Source of the DNA: Clostridiales bacterium
GTDB taxonomy: Bacteria > Bacillota > Clostridia > Oscillospirales > Oscillospiraceae
Assembly: GCA_004553545.1 (NCBI GenBank)
Contig: SFLD01000013.1
Span: forward strand, 1-46,444
Length of the DNA: 46,444 bases
Direction of reading: 5' to 3'
In this document: positions 17,501-23,717 of the stretch, one piece after another
Layout: each line of letters starts with the position of its first letter
How positions within the stretch are numbered: position 1 is the first letter of the stretch
Notes under the pieces: generated by a model
Seen by the model: only the letters and a program-made list of their open reading frames with translations
The model's database searches: none
Told to the model about the DNA's origin: nothing
Program-made: the position numbers and the translations under genes

Positions 17501-17893
17501 TTCCTCTCTACCCTCTTCGCCGCAAACGGTGCAGTAGCCCATGGAGCCGGAGGTATCAATGACCAGGACTGCGGCGGCCTCCGCGTCGGCGGAGACGGTA
17601 TTGTCCTTGGTGGTGACTTCCAGATCCACGTTGAAAAGGTTCTCCGTGCTAGTCTCAGTAAGGGTACGAGAAAGCTTGACCGCCCAATCGTTCTCAGAAC
17701 CCTCCGTACCGTCTGCCTTATAGTAGACGGTGTCGCCAGGGTTCGTGACTTGCTTAGACTGGTCAGTCTCCACGGCAAATGCCGTGATCTGCACCAAGCT
17801 CAGGCTCATTACCAGGGCCATGAGCAGGCTCAGTGCCCGCTTGCCGACGGGCTTGCGCCCGGCGGCTCTCTTGCCGGAATAGTGATTTGCCAT
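14570..17893 (-). CDS. Sortase-anchored surface adhesin: VWA, SpaA-like and MucBP-repeat domains
   Basis: 1107 residues from the ATG at 17893 (AAGGAGG upstream; an in-frame TTG nine codons earlier lies before that site). Order: signal peptide (1-41, ending VQITAFA); VWA domain with MIDAS DTSGS (113-117), GGTNT and LLTDGEPT; inside it a 75-residue insertion with C121, C124, C146, C163, C166 and DADGNDVCDNCG; a SpaA-type pilin domain (about 528-643; SGAEFQL, SETKAPEGY, IENTKI); four 80-residue MucBP-like repeats (about 647-966); a last MucBP-like module; sorting signal PPKTG (1072-1076), hydrophobic helix and KKRKEEI tail. Probably binds host glycan or protein. Its mRNA has a c-di-GMP-I riboswitch directly upstream, and a sortase follows. 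Confidence 0.93.
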   Translation of the reverse strand: MANHYSGKRAAGRKPVGKRALSLLMALVMSLSLVQITAFAVETDQSKQVTNPGDTVYYKADGTEGSENDWAVKLSRTLTETSTENLFNVDLEVTTKDNTVSADAEAAAVLVIDTSGSMGYCTVCGEEGREEGQDHGATGYQWVYECDSKPGSYWADADGNDVCDNCGKEAYEWDWFWGWVSTHTEKRIPVGAHPFQSRLTAAKKAAKDFLDDYAKNASGSTSTKPRYVAVVEYAKDAYTRVTMVDVTNQKDREEAKEKIDTFKAGGGTNTEAGLQLASNLLAGRKTENKFVVLLTDGEPTYAIGENGTRTGTAGPIPGSGWNHYINDGRDTSKEVNGPVETISTQLKTAGVHVFGVVYGLTKEDGTMETVPNSKGDAVAIDTWMKNDCQMEGVFKANSTDALNTAFKAIINTIQHETVGTTVATSVHNQDVSDALSGLYTFVQFTNQNGATEENNEVNWDLSKADPAVGTTDTEKTYTMSYQVWMGTETKGFEEETPYSLGAATLSFKVNDGEPKNVAFPYVAAKGYLGGLDFTKVERVGNEFAPLSGAEFQLAVAEGSTFGHTRPLEGTSNDKGAVAISNIPSGYTYTLSETKAPEGYVQTDKTWTVTVSYGEVTVTEAANPNDPTDPTTGDAIENLMIENTKIPPADASYQVVHAYYNGETLVHATEPVTVNAKEGDVVTSIQQEPVYDGVTYTFKSMDKVLPWTLEAGNNGVVTLRYEYEEKIPEDASYQVVHAYYNGETLVHATEPVTVSAKEGDVVTSIQQEPVYDGVTYTFKSMDKVLPWTLEAGDNGVVTLRYEYEEKIPEDASYQVVHAYYNGETLVHATEPVTVSAKEGDVVTSIQQEPVYDGVTYTFKSMDKTLPWTLEAGDNGVVTLRYEYEEKIPEDASYQVVHAYYENGTLVHETEPVTVSAKEGDVVTSIQQEPVYNGVTYSFTSMDKTLPWTLEAGNNGTVTLRYDRTYNPPVGPSYTYYTVTVNYYDKDSGEVIHTAYTTTQREYTAYDVTAQDKIAITGYTYVETTGDALTGTLNGNKVINVYYTKDSSIDDGNTPTDPGTDIGDDDVPVTPAQPPKTGDSMGLWIAAAMVSGMGLIWLFLSGKKRKEEI
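15010..15970 (-). repeat. Four near-identical 240-bp tandem repeats encoding MucBP-like modules
   Basis: Period is exactly 240 bases (80 residues); for example GGAAGCATCC recurs near 15221, 15461, 15701 and 15941. Inner copies are almost identical at DNA level, including VVHAYYNGETLVHATEPV and DKVLPWTLEAG; the C-terminal copy is the most diverged (YYENGTLVHETEPV). The near-identity implies recent duplication and likely copy-number variation. Confidence 0.9.
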
Positions 17894-17941
17894 GATTCTT
17901 TTCCTCCTTAGTTTTTTCAACCAAATGAATAAGAAGATAAA

Positions 17942-18038
17942 GAATACGTGGCGGCCGGGCTGACGTGGCGGGTCGCCCCGCTTTAGTCCCCGTAGCTTTG
18001 CGTCCCGGAGTTTTCCCCGGTTTGCCGTTTCAGTATTC
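17942..18038 (-). promoter_or_regulatory. Cyclic di-GMP-I (GEMM-I) riboswitch
   Basis: On the minus strand the aptamer reads AAACGGCAAACC, GGGACGCAAAGC, GGGGACTAAAG, then CCACGTCAGCCCGGCCGCC, matching the conserved GEMM-I core (GGCAAACC, GGGACGCAAAGC, CTAA). P1 forms between GAATAC (18038-18033) and GTATTC (17947-17942). It lies about 50 bases before the adhesin start. No terminator follows; ATTCTTT (17945-17939) at the P1 3' side can pair with AAAGAAT (17901-17895) between the Shine-Dalgarno and ATG, suggesting translational control. There is no promoter between it and the upstream gene's stop (18065). Confidence 0.9.
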
Positions 18039-18064
18039 GCTGTGAGCGGCCTCCGCCGCTTGGG

Positions 18065-18505
18065 TCACGTGATGGTTTCCCCGGTCTCGGCCGGGACGGG
18101 GACGCCGCAGGTCTCCTCCAGCGCCCGGTCCATGAGGAGCAGCAGCTCCAGAATGCTCCGGAATTGCTCCTCCCGGCTGTCCCAGGCCAGGGAGCCCTGC
18201 CAGCTGGCGTTCCTGCGGAACAGGATCCGCAGGGAGAAGGTCTCCACGGCCCCCTCCCGCATCCCATGGCTGGGCGTTGCGGTGGTGAGGGTGTCTGGCA
18301 TGCCGCGGTTCGCGGTGAAGGACTGAGGAAAATTCAGCTGATCCAGCAGTGCCTCCATCCGGAGGAGAAACTGCATCACCCCGTGAAAGGGGACCGCTTC
18401 CTCCAGGTATGGGTTGCAGATCCAGCCTGTGGGGACCTGCTTTTCATAGCTGTCCACGCAGATCCGGGTCACGTGATAGACCTGCTCTGCCGATGTGAGC
18501 TCCAT
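18065..18505 (-). CDS. Hypothetical protein upstream of the c-di-GMP riboswitch
   Basis: 146 residues, family not recognised. Begins MELTSAEQVYHVTRICVDSY and has VPFHGVMQFLLRMEALLDQLNFPQSFTANR and a C-terminal leucine-rich helix (FRSILELLLLMDRALEE). No signal peptide or membrane span, so probably cytoplasmic. It has its own promoter and a GGAGGAGGCGGAAA ribosome site. Its stop is 27 bases before the riboswitch, so the adhesin mRNA probably starts at this gene. Position between pilus-like and adhesin genes suggests a role in surface assembly, but nothing in the sequence shows the function. Confidence 0.75.
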   Translation of the reverse strand: MELTSAEQVYHVTRICVDSYEKQVPTGWICNPYLEEAVPFHGVMQFLLRMEALLDQLNFPQSFTANRGMPDTLTTATPSHGMREGAVETFSLRILFRRNASWQGSLAWDSREEQFRSILELLLLMDRALEETCGVPVPAETGETIT

Positions 18506-18572
18506 TTTCCGCCTCCTCCGTTTCCGCCCCTGTTGCGCCGCCCCTGGACGGCGTTCCAGATGCTTGTGGTCA

Positions 18573-18578
18573 TTATAC
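18573..18578 (-). promoter_or_regulatory. Extended -10 promoter for the hypothetical-riboswitch-adhesin unit
   Basis: Minus-strand TGGTATAAT (TATAAT 18573-18578) with an extended TG and only a weak -35. It lies about 70 bases upstream of the ATG at 18505. The gap 18506-18693 holds nothing else recognised. Confidence 0.6.
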
Positions 18579-18693
18579 CATATGCAGGGTACAAATGTGG
18601 ATACAAAACCTTCCCGCTTGGCAAAAAATCTTTACCAAACTTTCCCCCTTTCCTTTGTCATTTCCGACAAAGCTCCGATGCCATCGCCTCCTT

Positions 18694-19755
18694 TCATGCC
18701 GCGGCGATCCGCCGCCGCAGCGCCGCCGGGTCTCCGGCGTACTGGGCAGCCGTCTCCGCTGTGATGCCGCCGTCCCGGTAGAGACGGTGCAGATATTGAT
18801 CCATGCCGATCATTCCCTCCGCCGAGGAGGTCTGGATGACATGGTCGATCTGATAATTCTTACACTCCCGGATCATGTTCCGGACCGCCTGGTTCACCCG
18901 CAGGATCTCAAAGGCCGGGACCATCCCGCCCCCTGTCCCAGGCAGCAGCTGCTGGCAGACCACGCACTTCAAGACCGCCGCCAGCTGCTCCCGCACCTGG
19001 CTCTGCTGAGCAGGCGGAAAGGCGTCGATGACCCGGTCGATGGCGCTGACGGCCCCCTGGGTGTGGAGGGTCGTGATGACGAGATGCCCCGTCTCCGCCG
19101 CCGTCAGGGCGGTCTTCACGGTCTCGTAATCCCGCATCTCACCGAGAAGGATGACGTCCGGCGCCTGGCGCAGGCAGGCCCGCAGGGCCGAGAGGCAGTC
19201 CGCCGTGTCGATGGCGATCTCCCGCTGGCTGATGAGGCTCCTGTCATCCCGGTGGAGGTACTCGATGGGGTCCTCCAGCGTCACGATGTGGGCTGAACGC
19301 GTGTGGTTGATCCGGTCGATGAGGCAGGCCTGGGTGGTTGATTTGCCGCTGCCGGCGGTGCCGGTCACCAGCACCATCCCGCCCCGGAGCTCCGCCAGGT
19401 CCATGACGCTCTCCGGGATGCCCAGCTTCCGCCAGTCCGGCACCCGGAAGGCCACCACCCGCACCACGGCGGCCAGGGACCCCCGCTGGCGGTAGGCATT
19501 CACCCGGAACCGGGCCAGGTCCGCCCGGGCGAAGGCGAAGTCATCGTCTCCCGTTTCCCGGTAGCGGTCCATGGACCGGCCCGCCAGGGCATAAAGCTCC
19601 GTGATGAGAGCCTCCGTGTCGGCGGGGGCGGCCTTCTCCGCCTCCATGGGCTGGATGCAGCCCCCCAGCTTGTAGCTGACGGGTCCCCCCGCCACCAGAA
19701 AGAGGTCGGAGGCTCCGTCGTCCACCGCCCGGCGAAGATATTCCAGCAAGCGCAT
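18694..19755 (-). CDS. PilT-type pilus retraction ATPase
   Basis: 353-residue secretion ATPase. Walker A TGTAGSGKST (131-140), Asp box TLEDPIEYLHRD (159-170), Walker B DVILLGEMRD (200-209) and His box HLVITTLHT (224-232). AVRNMIRE (290-297) matches the AIRNLIRE motif that marks PilT retraction ATPases rather than PilB/GspE assembly ATPases. Starts one base after the previous gene's stop, so it belongs to the pilus operon. No assembly ATPase or prepilin peptidase is seen in the window. Alternatively the protein powers both directions. Confidence 0.92.
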   Translation of the reverse strand: MRLLEYLRRAVDDGASDLFLVAGGPVSYKLGGCIQPMEAEKAAPADTEALITELYALAGRSMDRYRETGDDDFAFARADLARFRVNAYRQRGSLAAVVRVVAFRVPDWRKLGIPESVMDLAELRGGMVLVTGTAGSGKSTTQACLIDRINHTRSAHIVTLEDPIEYLHRDDRSLISQREIAIDTADCLSALRACLRQAPDVILLGEMRDYETVKTALTAAETGHLVITTLHTQGAVSAIDRVIDAFPPAQQSQVREQLAAVLKCVVCQQLLPGTGGGMVPAFEILRVNQAVRNMIRECKNYQIDHVIQTSSAEGMIGMDQYLHRLYRDGGITAETAAQYAGDPAALRRRIAAA

Positions 19756-19756
19756 C

Positions 19757-20158
19757 TTAAGGACCTCCTTCCCCGTCCCAGAGGGTCAGGCGCTCGTCCG
19801 CCTGCCAGTCTCCCGTGGGCACTTCCCGCCAGGAGAGGACGGTATATGTCTCCCCCGCCCGCCGGACGCTGACCTGCAGCTCCCGGTCCGGGGCGATGGG
19901 GACGGTATAGTCGTAAACATCGTTTTCCTGCCGGACGCCCTCCGGCACTTCTCCGGCCCGGAGCCGGGCCAGGATGGCTTCCGCCTCCGCGTCCGCCTCC
20001 CGCCGGGCCAGCAGGGTCTCGGCGGAGGCCCGGCTCAGCCGGTCCTCGGCGCCGGCAGAGCTGAGGCAGAGGGCAGCGAAGGCCACGAGGCACAGCACGG
20101 CGAAGCTCACCAGCAGCATCCCCGCCCCCACCGGGGCGGCGCTCTCCCGCCGCTTCAT
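19757..20158 (-). CDS. Membrane-anchored pilin-like protein of the pilus cluster
   Basis: 133 residues. Short positive N-terminus (MKRRESAAPVGAG), one hydrophobic helix (about 14-36, MLLVSFAVLCLVAFAALCLS), a helical Ala/Glu/Arg segment, then a small C-terminal domain with a beta-rich look (DYTVPIAPDRELQVSVRRAGETYTVLSW). This is the layout of a type IV minor pilin, but no classical G/FTLxE cleavage site is present. Four-base overlaps with neighbours show tight co-translation. Family not recognised. Confidence 0.7.
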   Translation of the reverse strand: MKRRESAAPVGAGMLLVSFAVLCLVAFAALCLSSAGAEDRLSRASAETLLARREADAEAEAILARLRAGEVPEGVRQENDVYDYTVPIAPDRELQVSVRRAGETYTVLSWREVPTGDWQADERLTLWDGEGGP

Positions 20159-20565
20159 GGCGCTTCCCTCTGCCAGGCCAGGGGGAATTCCCCCACGAGG
20201 CCGTCCTTCCGGGACTCCGCCCGGACCTGGGCCCGGCCCAGCAGGCCCTCCTCCGGCAGCAGGGTGATCTCTACCCAGCCGCTGGCATTCTCCTCCGTGT
20301 CATCCCCCGCCGCGTCCAGTTCCAGACGCCAGACGGCGCCGTCCGACTGTCCGCCGAAGCGCTCCGCCGCCGCTTGGAGGTCTCCCTCCGCCCATTGGCA
20401 GACGGAAGCCATGCTCTCCGCCTGGCGCAGCAGGGCGTCCCGCAGGGCGCAGCGCCGGGAGATCCCGTCCGCCAGGGCGAAGGCCCGCAGGCAGATGGCC
20501 GCCGCCAGGGCGAAGACCAGGGTCATGGCCAGCTCCTCCATCAGCAGCAGCGTCCGCCGTCTCAT
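20155..20565 (-). CDS. Pilin-like membrane protein of the pilus cluster
   Basis: 136 residues. Starts MRRRTLLLMEELAMTLVFAL, so a glutamate sits just before a hydrophobic helix (about 12-31), like the +5 Glu of type IV pilins, though the usual glycine is missing. An extended helix follows (CALRDALLRQAESMASVCQWAEG), then a beta-rich domain (GAVWRLELDAAGDD). Four-base overlaps at both ends. Likely a minor pilin or pseudopilin (inference). Confidence 0.68.
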   Translation of the reverse strand: MRRRTLLLMEELAMTLVFALAAAICLRAFALADGISRRCALRDALLRQAESMASVCQWAEGDLQAAAERFGGQSDGAVWRLELDAAGDDTEENASGWVEITLLPEEGLLGRAQVRAESRKDGLVGEFPLAWQREAP

Positions 20566-21050
20566 GCCGGCGCCTCCCTGTCACGGAGCAGAAAGCGCAG
20601 CTCCGTCTCCCGGCCGTCCTCCGTCAGGGACGCCGTCAGCAGCGTCCCGTCCCGGCTCAGGCGCAGGGCCTCCGCCGGCAGCAGGACCTCCCCGTCCTCC
20701 GGGCGGCAGTCGCTGCCTGCCGGGGTAAAGAGCTCCCGGAGCTGGCCGTCCCAGCAGTAGACACGGGTCAGGTACTCCTCCCCCTCCAGGGTCTCCCGGA
20801 GGAAAAGGGTGTCTCCCTCCCGGCTCTCGGTCCCGTCAAACGCCCCCAGCCACACACCGCCGGCGCTGTCCGCCTGCCGCAGCCGGGTCTCCAGGAACTC
20901 CATGGCCGTCCGCCGCTGGAAGCTCTCCTGCCCCCGCTCCGCCAGCCCCCGATAGATGCGGACGCCCCCCAGCAGCACCGCCAGCAGGCACATGGCCAGC
21001 AGCGTGAAGCTCAGAAGCACGCCCAGCACATCGGCGTTCCGTCTTCTCAT
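20562..21050 (-). CDS. DUF4860-like pilus-cluster membrane protein
   Basis: 162 residues: RRRN start, one hydrophobic helix (about 8-29), helix ESFQRRTAMEFLETRLRQAD, and a beta-rich C-terminus ending ETELRFLLRDREAPA. The phrase TAMEFLETRLRQAD followed by the GGVWLGAF segment recalls DUF4860 proteins found in clostridial pilus loci (memory-based). Overlaps its neighbours by four bases. Structural role in the pilus inferred from context. Confidence 0.72.
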   Translation of the reverse strand: MRRRNADVLGVLLSFTLLAMCLLAVLLGGVRIYRGLAERGQESFQRRTAMEFLETRLRQADSAGGVWLGAFDGTESREGDTLFLRETLEGEEYLTRVYCWDGQLRELFTPAGSDCRPEDGEVLLPAEALRLSRDGTLLTASLTEDGRETELRFLLRDREAPA

Positions 21051-21364
21051 CCCAAGTCGCCTCTTTCCAGCACCGTGATCTCCGGCATCAGATTCTCCGC
21101 GAAGATCTGATAGTCCACGGCGTATCTCGTCTCGTCCAGCAGTACCCCGCTGCGCCGCAGCAGGTCTTCCAGGGTGGGGGGATAGACCCCATCCCGGGCA
21201 TAGCAGCTGACGGCGCCCCGGCGGAGGGCCTCCTCCAGCCGGGCGAGGCGCTGGGCACCCCCGGCGCGCTCGGCGTTGCCGATACCCGCCAGGGCCCCGA
21301 TGCCCAGCGCCGCCGCCAGAAGCAGCGGTAAAAGTCCCCCTGCGGGACCTCTTCCCTTTCTCAT
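21047..21364 (-). CDS. Small pilin-like protein of the pilus cluster
   Basis: 105 residues. Hydrophobic N-terminal helix (about 11-28, LLPLLLAAALGIGALAGI), then an amphipathic helix (LARLEEALRRGAVSCYARDG) and the motif GVYPPTLEDLLRRSGVLLDETRYAVDYQIF, which resembles the YPxxLxxL region of type II secretion protein G/pilins. No canonical prepilin cleavage site. Begins 11 bases after the GspF-like gene. Confidence 0.7.
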   Translation of the reverse strand: MRKGRGPAGGLLPLLLAAALGIGALAGIGNAERAGGAQRLARLEEALRRGAVSCYARDGVYPPTLEDLLRRSGVLLDETRYAVDYQIFAENLMPEITVLERGDLG

Positions 21365-21374
21365 AGGCGATCCC

Positions 21375-22409
21375 TCAGCCCAGGGCGGACATCACCCGCA
21401 GCAGCGGCAGCATCACCGCCAGCAGGATGATCCCCACCAGGACCGAAGCCGCCAGCACCAGAGCCGGCTCCACCCGCTCCGCTTTCTCCCGGAGGGCATT
21501 CTCCCCCTCCTCCGTCAGGCGGCGGGCGATCTCCCGGATCACCGTGTCGCCGCTGCCGCTGCGGATGCCAAGCGCCAGCAGGGTGCAGGCCGCGGGAGGC
21601 AGCGCCTCCCCCTGCCGCAGAGCCTCGGCAAAGCCCAGGCCCTCCTCCAGCAGCTTCTCCGCCCGGTGACAGCGTTCCCCCGCCGCGGGGGCGCACTGGG
21701 GCGCCGCCAGGGCCAGGGCCTCCTGACCGGAGAGCCCGGACCGCATTCCCAGGGACAGGCTCTGGGCGATGCGGGCGTCCTGCAGCTTCCGGCTGACGCC
21801 CCGGTCTCCCCAGCGCCCGCCGCGCCAGCGGCGCAGCACCGTCTCCCGGAAGCGCTGGCTTCCGGCGAAGGCCAGTCCCAGCGCCGCCAGGACCGCCAGG
21901 ATGGGAGCGAGCCACGGCAGCGCCGCCGACAGCCACTCACCCAAGCGCAGAAGCCCCCCGGCAAGCCCCGTCATGCCTCCGCCCAGGGAGGCGTAGACCT
22001 CCTCAAAGACCGGCAGCACCCGGATCAGCAGCACCCCGATCACCAGCAGCATCAGAAGGAAAAGGATGCTGGGATAGAGCAGCGCCGAGCGCAGCTGCCG
22101 CGCCAGCCGCAGCCGGGACTCCCCGCTCTCCGCCATGGCGGAGAGGGTCTCCTCCAGCCGTCCGGTGCGTTCCCCGCAGCGGACCTGGGCGCAGACCTCC
22201 GGAGGAAAGATTCCGCTCCGCTCCATGCACTCCGAGAGGGGCAATCCCTCCCCGGCGTCCCGGCAGAGGGCCGCCAGCAGTTCCCGGTCCGGGCCCTCCG
22301 CGTCCTCCGCCAGCATGGCAAGGCCGCCCGTGATGTCCAGCCCTGCGTGGAGCAGCAGTGCCAGCTCCCCGCAGAGCGCCGTCAGCGCCTCGTCCCTCAG
22401 ATACTTCAT
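21375..22409 (-). CDS. Type II secretion/type IV pilus inner-membrane platform protein (GspF/PilC family)
   Basis: 344 residues with two T2SSF domains and three strong hydrophobic segments (around 107-128, 155-175 and at the C-terminus, LVLAASVLVGIILLAVMLPLL). Typical motifs: LALLLHAGLDITGGLAML (F-domain start), CGERTGRLEETLSAMAE and SGSGDTVIREIARRLTEEGENALREKAERVEPALVL. It would be the platform on which the ATPase acts. The ribosome site GGCAAGGAGACC precedes the ATG. Only 37 bases separate it from the transglutaminase gene, so both are probably one transcript. Confidence 0.9.
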   Translation of the reverse strand: MKYLRDEALTALCGELALLLHAGLDITGGLAMLAEDAEGPDRELLAALCRDAGEGLPLSECMERSGIFPPEVCAQVRCGERTGRLEETLSAMAESGESRLRLARQLRSALLYPSILFLLMLLVIGVLLIRVLPVFEEVYASLGGGMTGLAGGLLRLGEWLSAALPWLAPILAVLAALGLAFAGSQRFRETVLRRWRGGRWGDRGVSRKLQDARIAQSLSLGMRSGLSGQEALALAAPQCAPAAGERCHRAEKLLEEGLGFAEALRQGEALPPAACTLLALGIRSGSGDTVIREIARRLTEEGENALREKAERVEPALVLAASVLVGIILLAVMLPLLRVMSALG

Positions 22410-22446
22410 GGTCTCCTTGCCGCCGGTGGGGCGGCGCTCCTTCCTT

Positions 22447-23442
22447 TTAGTAAAGGTATTTCACCGAGTAGTTCTTCCCGTCGCCGATGTACTTCATGAT
22501 GGCCGCCGACTGCCCGCCGGTGGAGGCGAAGGTGGGGTCCATCCGCTGCCAGCTCTGGCCGTCGAAGTAGATGGTGCTCTCCAGCCAGCCGGTCTCCTCC
22601 GTCCAGACGCTGATCCAGGCGTGGTAGGCACTGCCGGCGTAGCCCACCACCAGCTTGCAGGGGATGCCCTGGGACCGGAGCATCCCGGTCATGAGGGCGG
22701 CGTAGTCAAAGCAGATGCCCTTTTTCTTCTCCAGCACCGTGTCCAGCACCGGCAGATACCCGCTCTTCACGTTCTGGGCCTTGATGTAGTCATAGCTCAG
22801 GTTCTTCACCACGAACTGATAGATGGCATCCACCTGCTGCAGCGCGGTCTTCTTCCCCTTCACCAGCTCCGCCGCCTTGGCCACGGTCTTCTCCGCGCCG
22901 CTGTAGTCCACGTACTGGTTGGGCCGGAGATAGGGGGCGAACTCGTCCGCCAGCGTCACCTGGAGCCCGGCGGAGAGCTGCTGGGAGTACTTGGTGCCGC
23001 TGATGTTGCGGTACACCACCACCTGGTACCAGCCGTTCCCATCCGAGAGGGGAAAGGTGGTCCAATCCTCGCTCCCCGGCGTCAGGTTATAGGTATAGGT
23101 GGTGGAGGGCCCCTTCACCTGGACCTTGATGCGCTTCTCGCTCTGGGCGGGATAGCGGACCATGACGTAGCCGTCCTCCGGGTGGGAGTAGTCGATCTCC
23201 GCCTGGTCGTTCTTCCGGACCTGGGTACCGGAGGCTTCCGGCAGCAGCAGGAGGTCCACCGCCGGGGCCTCCACCGCGCTCTCCGTCCCTGTCGCCGCCG
23301 GGACGGCCTTCGTCTCCGCCGCCGCGGCCGCCAGGGGCGCAGCCTCCTCCGTCACCTGCACTGCCGCCGGGGCGGCGCAGGCCGTCAGACTCAGCGCCGC
23401 CGCCAGAGCCGCTGTCATCCATCTCACTCTTCTGTTTGTCAT
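22447..23442 (-). CDS. Transglutaminase-like (TGc) lipoprotein
   Basis: 331 residues from the ATG at 23442 (AGAAGGATACC upstream; the longer open frame has no such site). Signal peptide with lipobox LTAC (Cys22), so anchored outside the membrane. The C-terminal half is a transglutaminase/protease-like domain with catalytic Cys in KGICFDYAALMTGML, His in AYHAWISVW and Asp in RMDPTFAS. The N-terminal half is beta-rich with no recognised motif. Such proteins cross-link or cleave peptides at the envelope. First gene of the pilus-like operon. Confidence 0.88.
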   Translation of the reverse strand: MTNRRVRWMTAALAAALSLTACAAPAAVQVTEEAAPLAAAAAETKAVPAATGTESAVEAPAVDLLLLPEASGTQVRKNDQAEIDYSHPEDGYVMVRYPAQSEKRIKVQVKGPSTTYTYNLTPGSEDWTTFPLSDGNGWYQVVVYRNISGTKYSQQLSAGLQVTLADEFAPYLRPNQYVDYSGAEKTVAKAAELVKGKKTALQQVDAIYQFVVKNLSYDYIKAQNVKSGYLPVLDTVLEKKKGICFDYAALMTGMLRSQGIPCKLVVGYAGSAYHAWISVWTEETGWLESTIYFDGQSWQRMDPTFASTGGQSAAIMKYIGDGKNYSVKYLY

Positions 23443-23517
23443 AAGGTATCCTTCTTTCTCCTTGCTGTACCGTGTCAACGGGCGGGAAAACGCCCCTCTT
23501 CTACTGTTTCTGGCGGC

Positions 23518-23523
23518 AGTATA
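23518..23523 (-). promoter_or_regulatory. Candidate -10 for the transglutaminase/pilus operon
   Basis: Minus-strand TATACT with a poor -35. It lies in a 275-base divergent gap shared with the BTAD regulator, which is a natural candidate to act here. Confidence 0.45.
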
Positions 23524-23607
23524 ACACGCTTCGCCGGAAATTGGAAGTACTTTTTTAAAATTTTCTTCATTTTTTAGAAATTTCTGTACCCTTTTTCGTT
23601 TTCCCCC

Positions 23608-23636
23608 TTGTTTTTTCCGGCAGAGCATGGTACTCT
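23608..23636 (+). promoter_or_regulatory. Candidate promoter of the BTAD regulator
   Basis: -35 TTGTTT (23608-23613), 17-base spacer, -10 TACTCT (23631-23636). Moderate match. Confidence 0.45.
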
Positions 23637-23717
23637 TTAGCATGTCTTTCTATCGAGTTCTGCCGCCGGCCGGAGAATCTGTACCCCCGCCGGCTGTGCT
23701 TTCAGGAGGGGATCATC

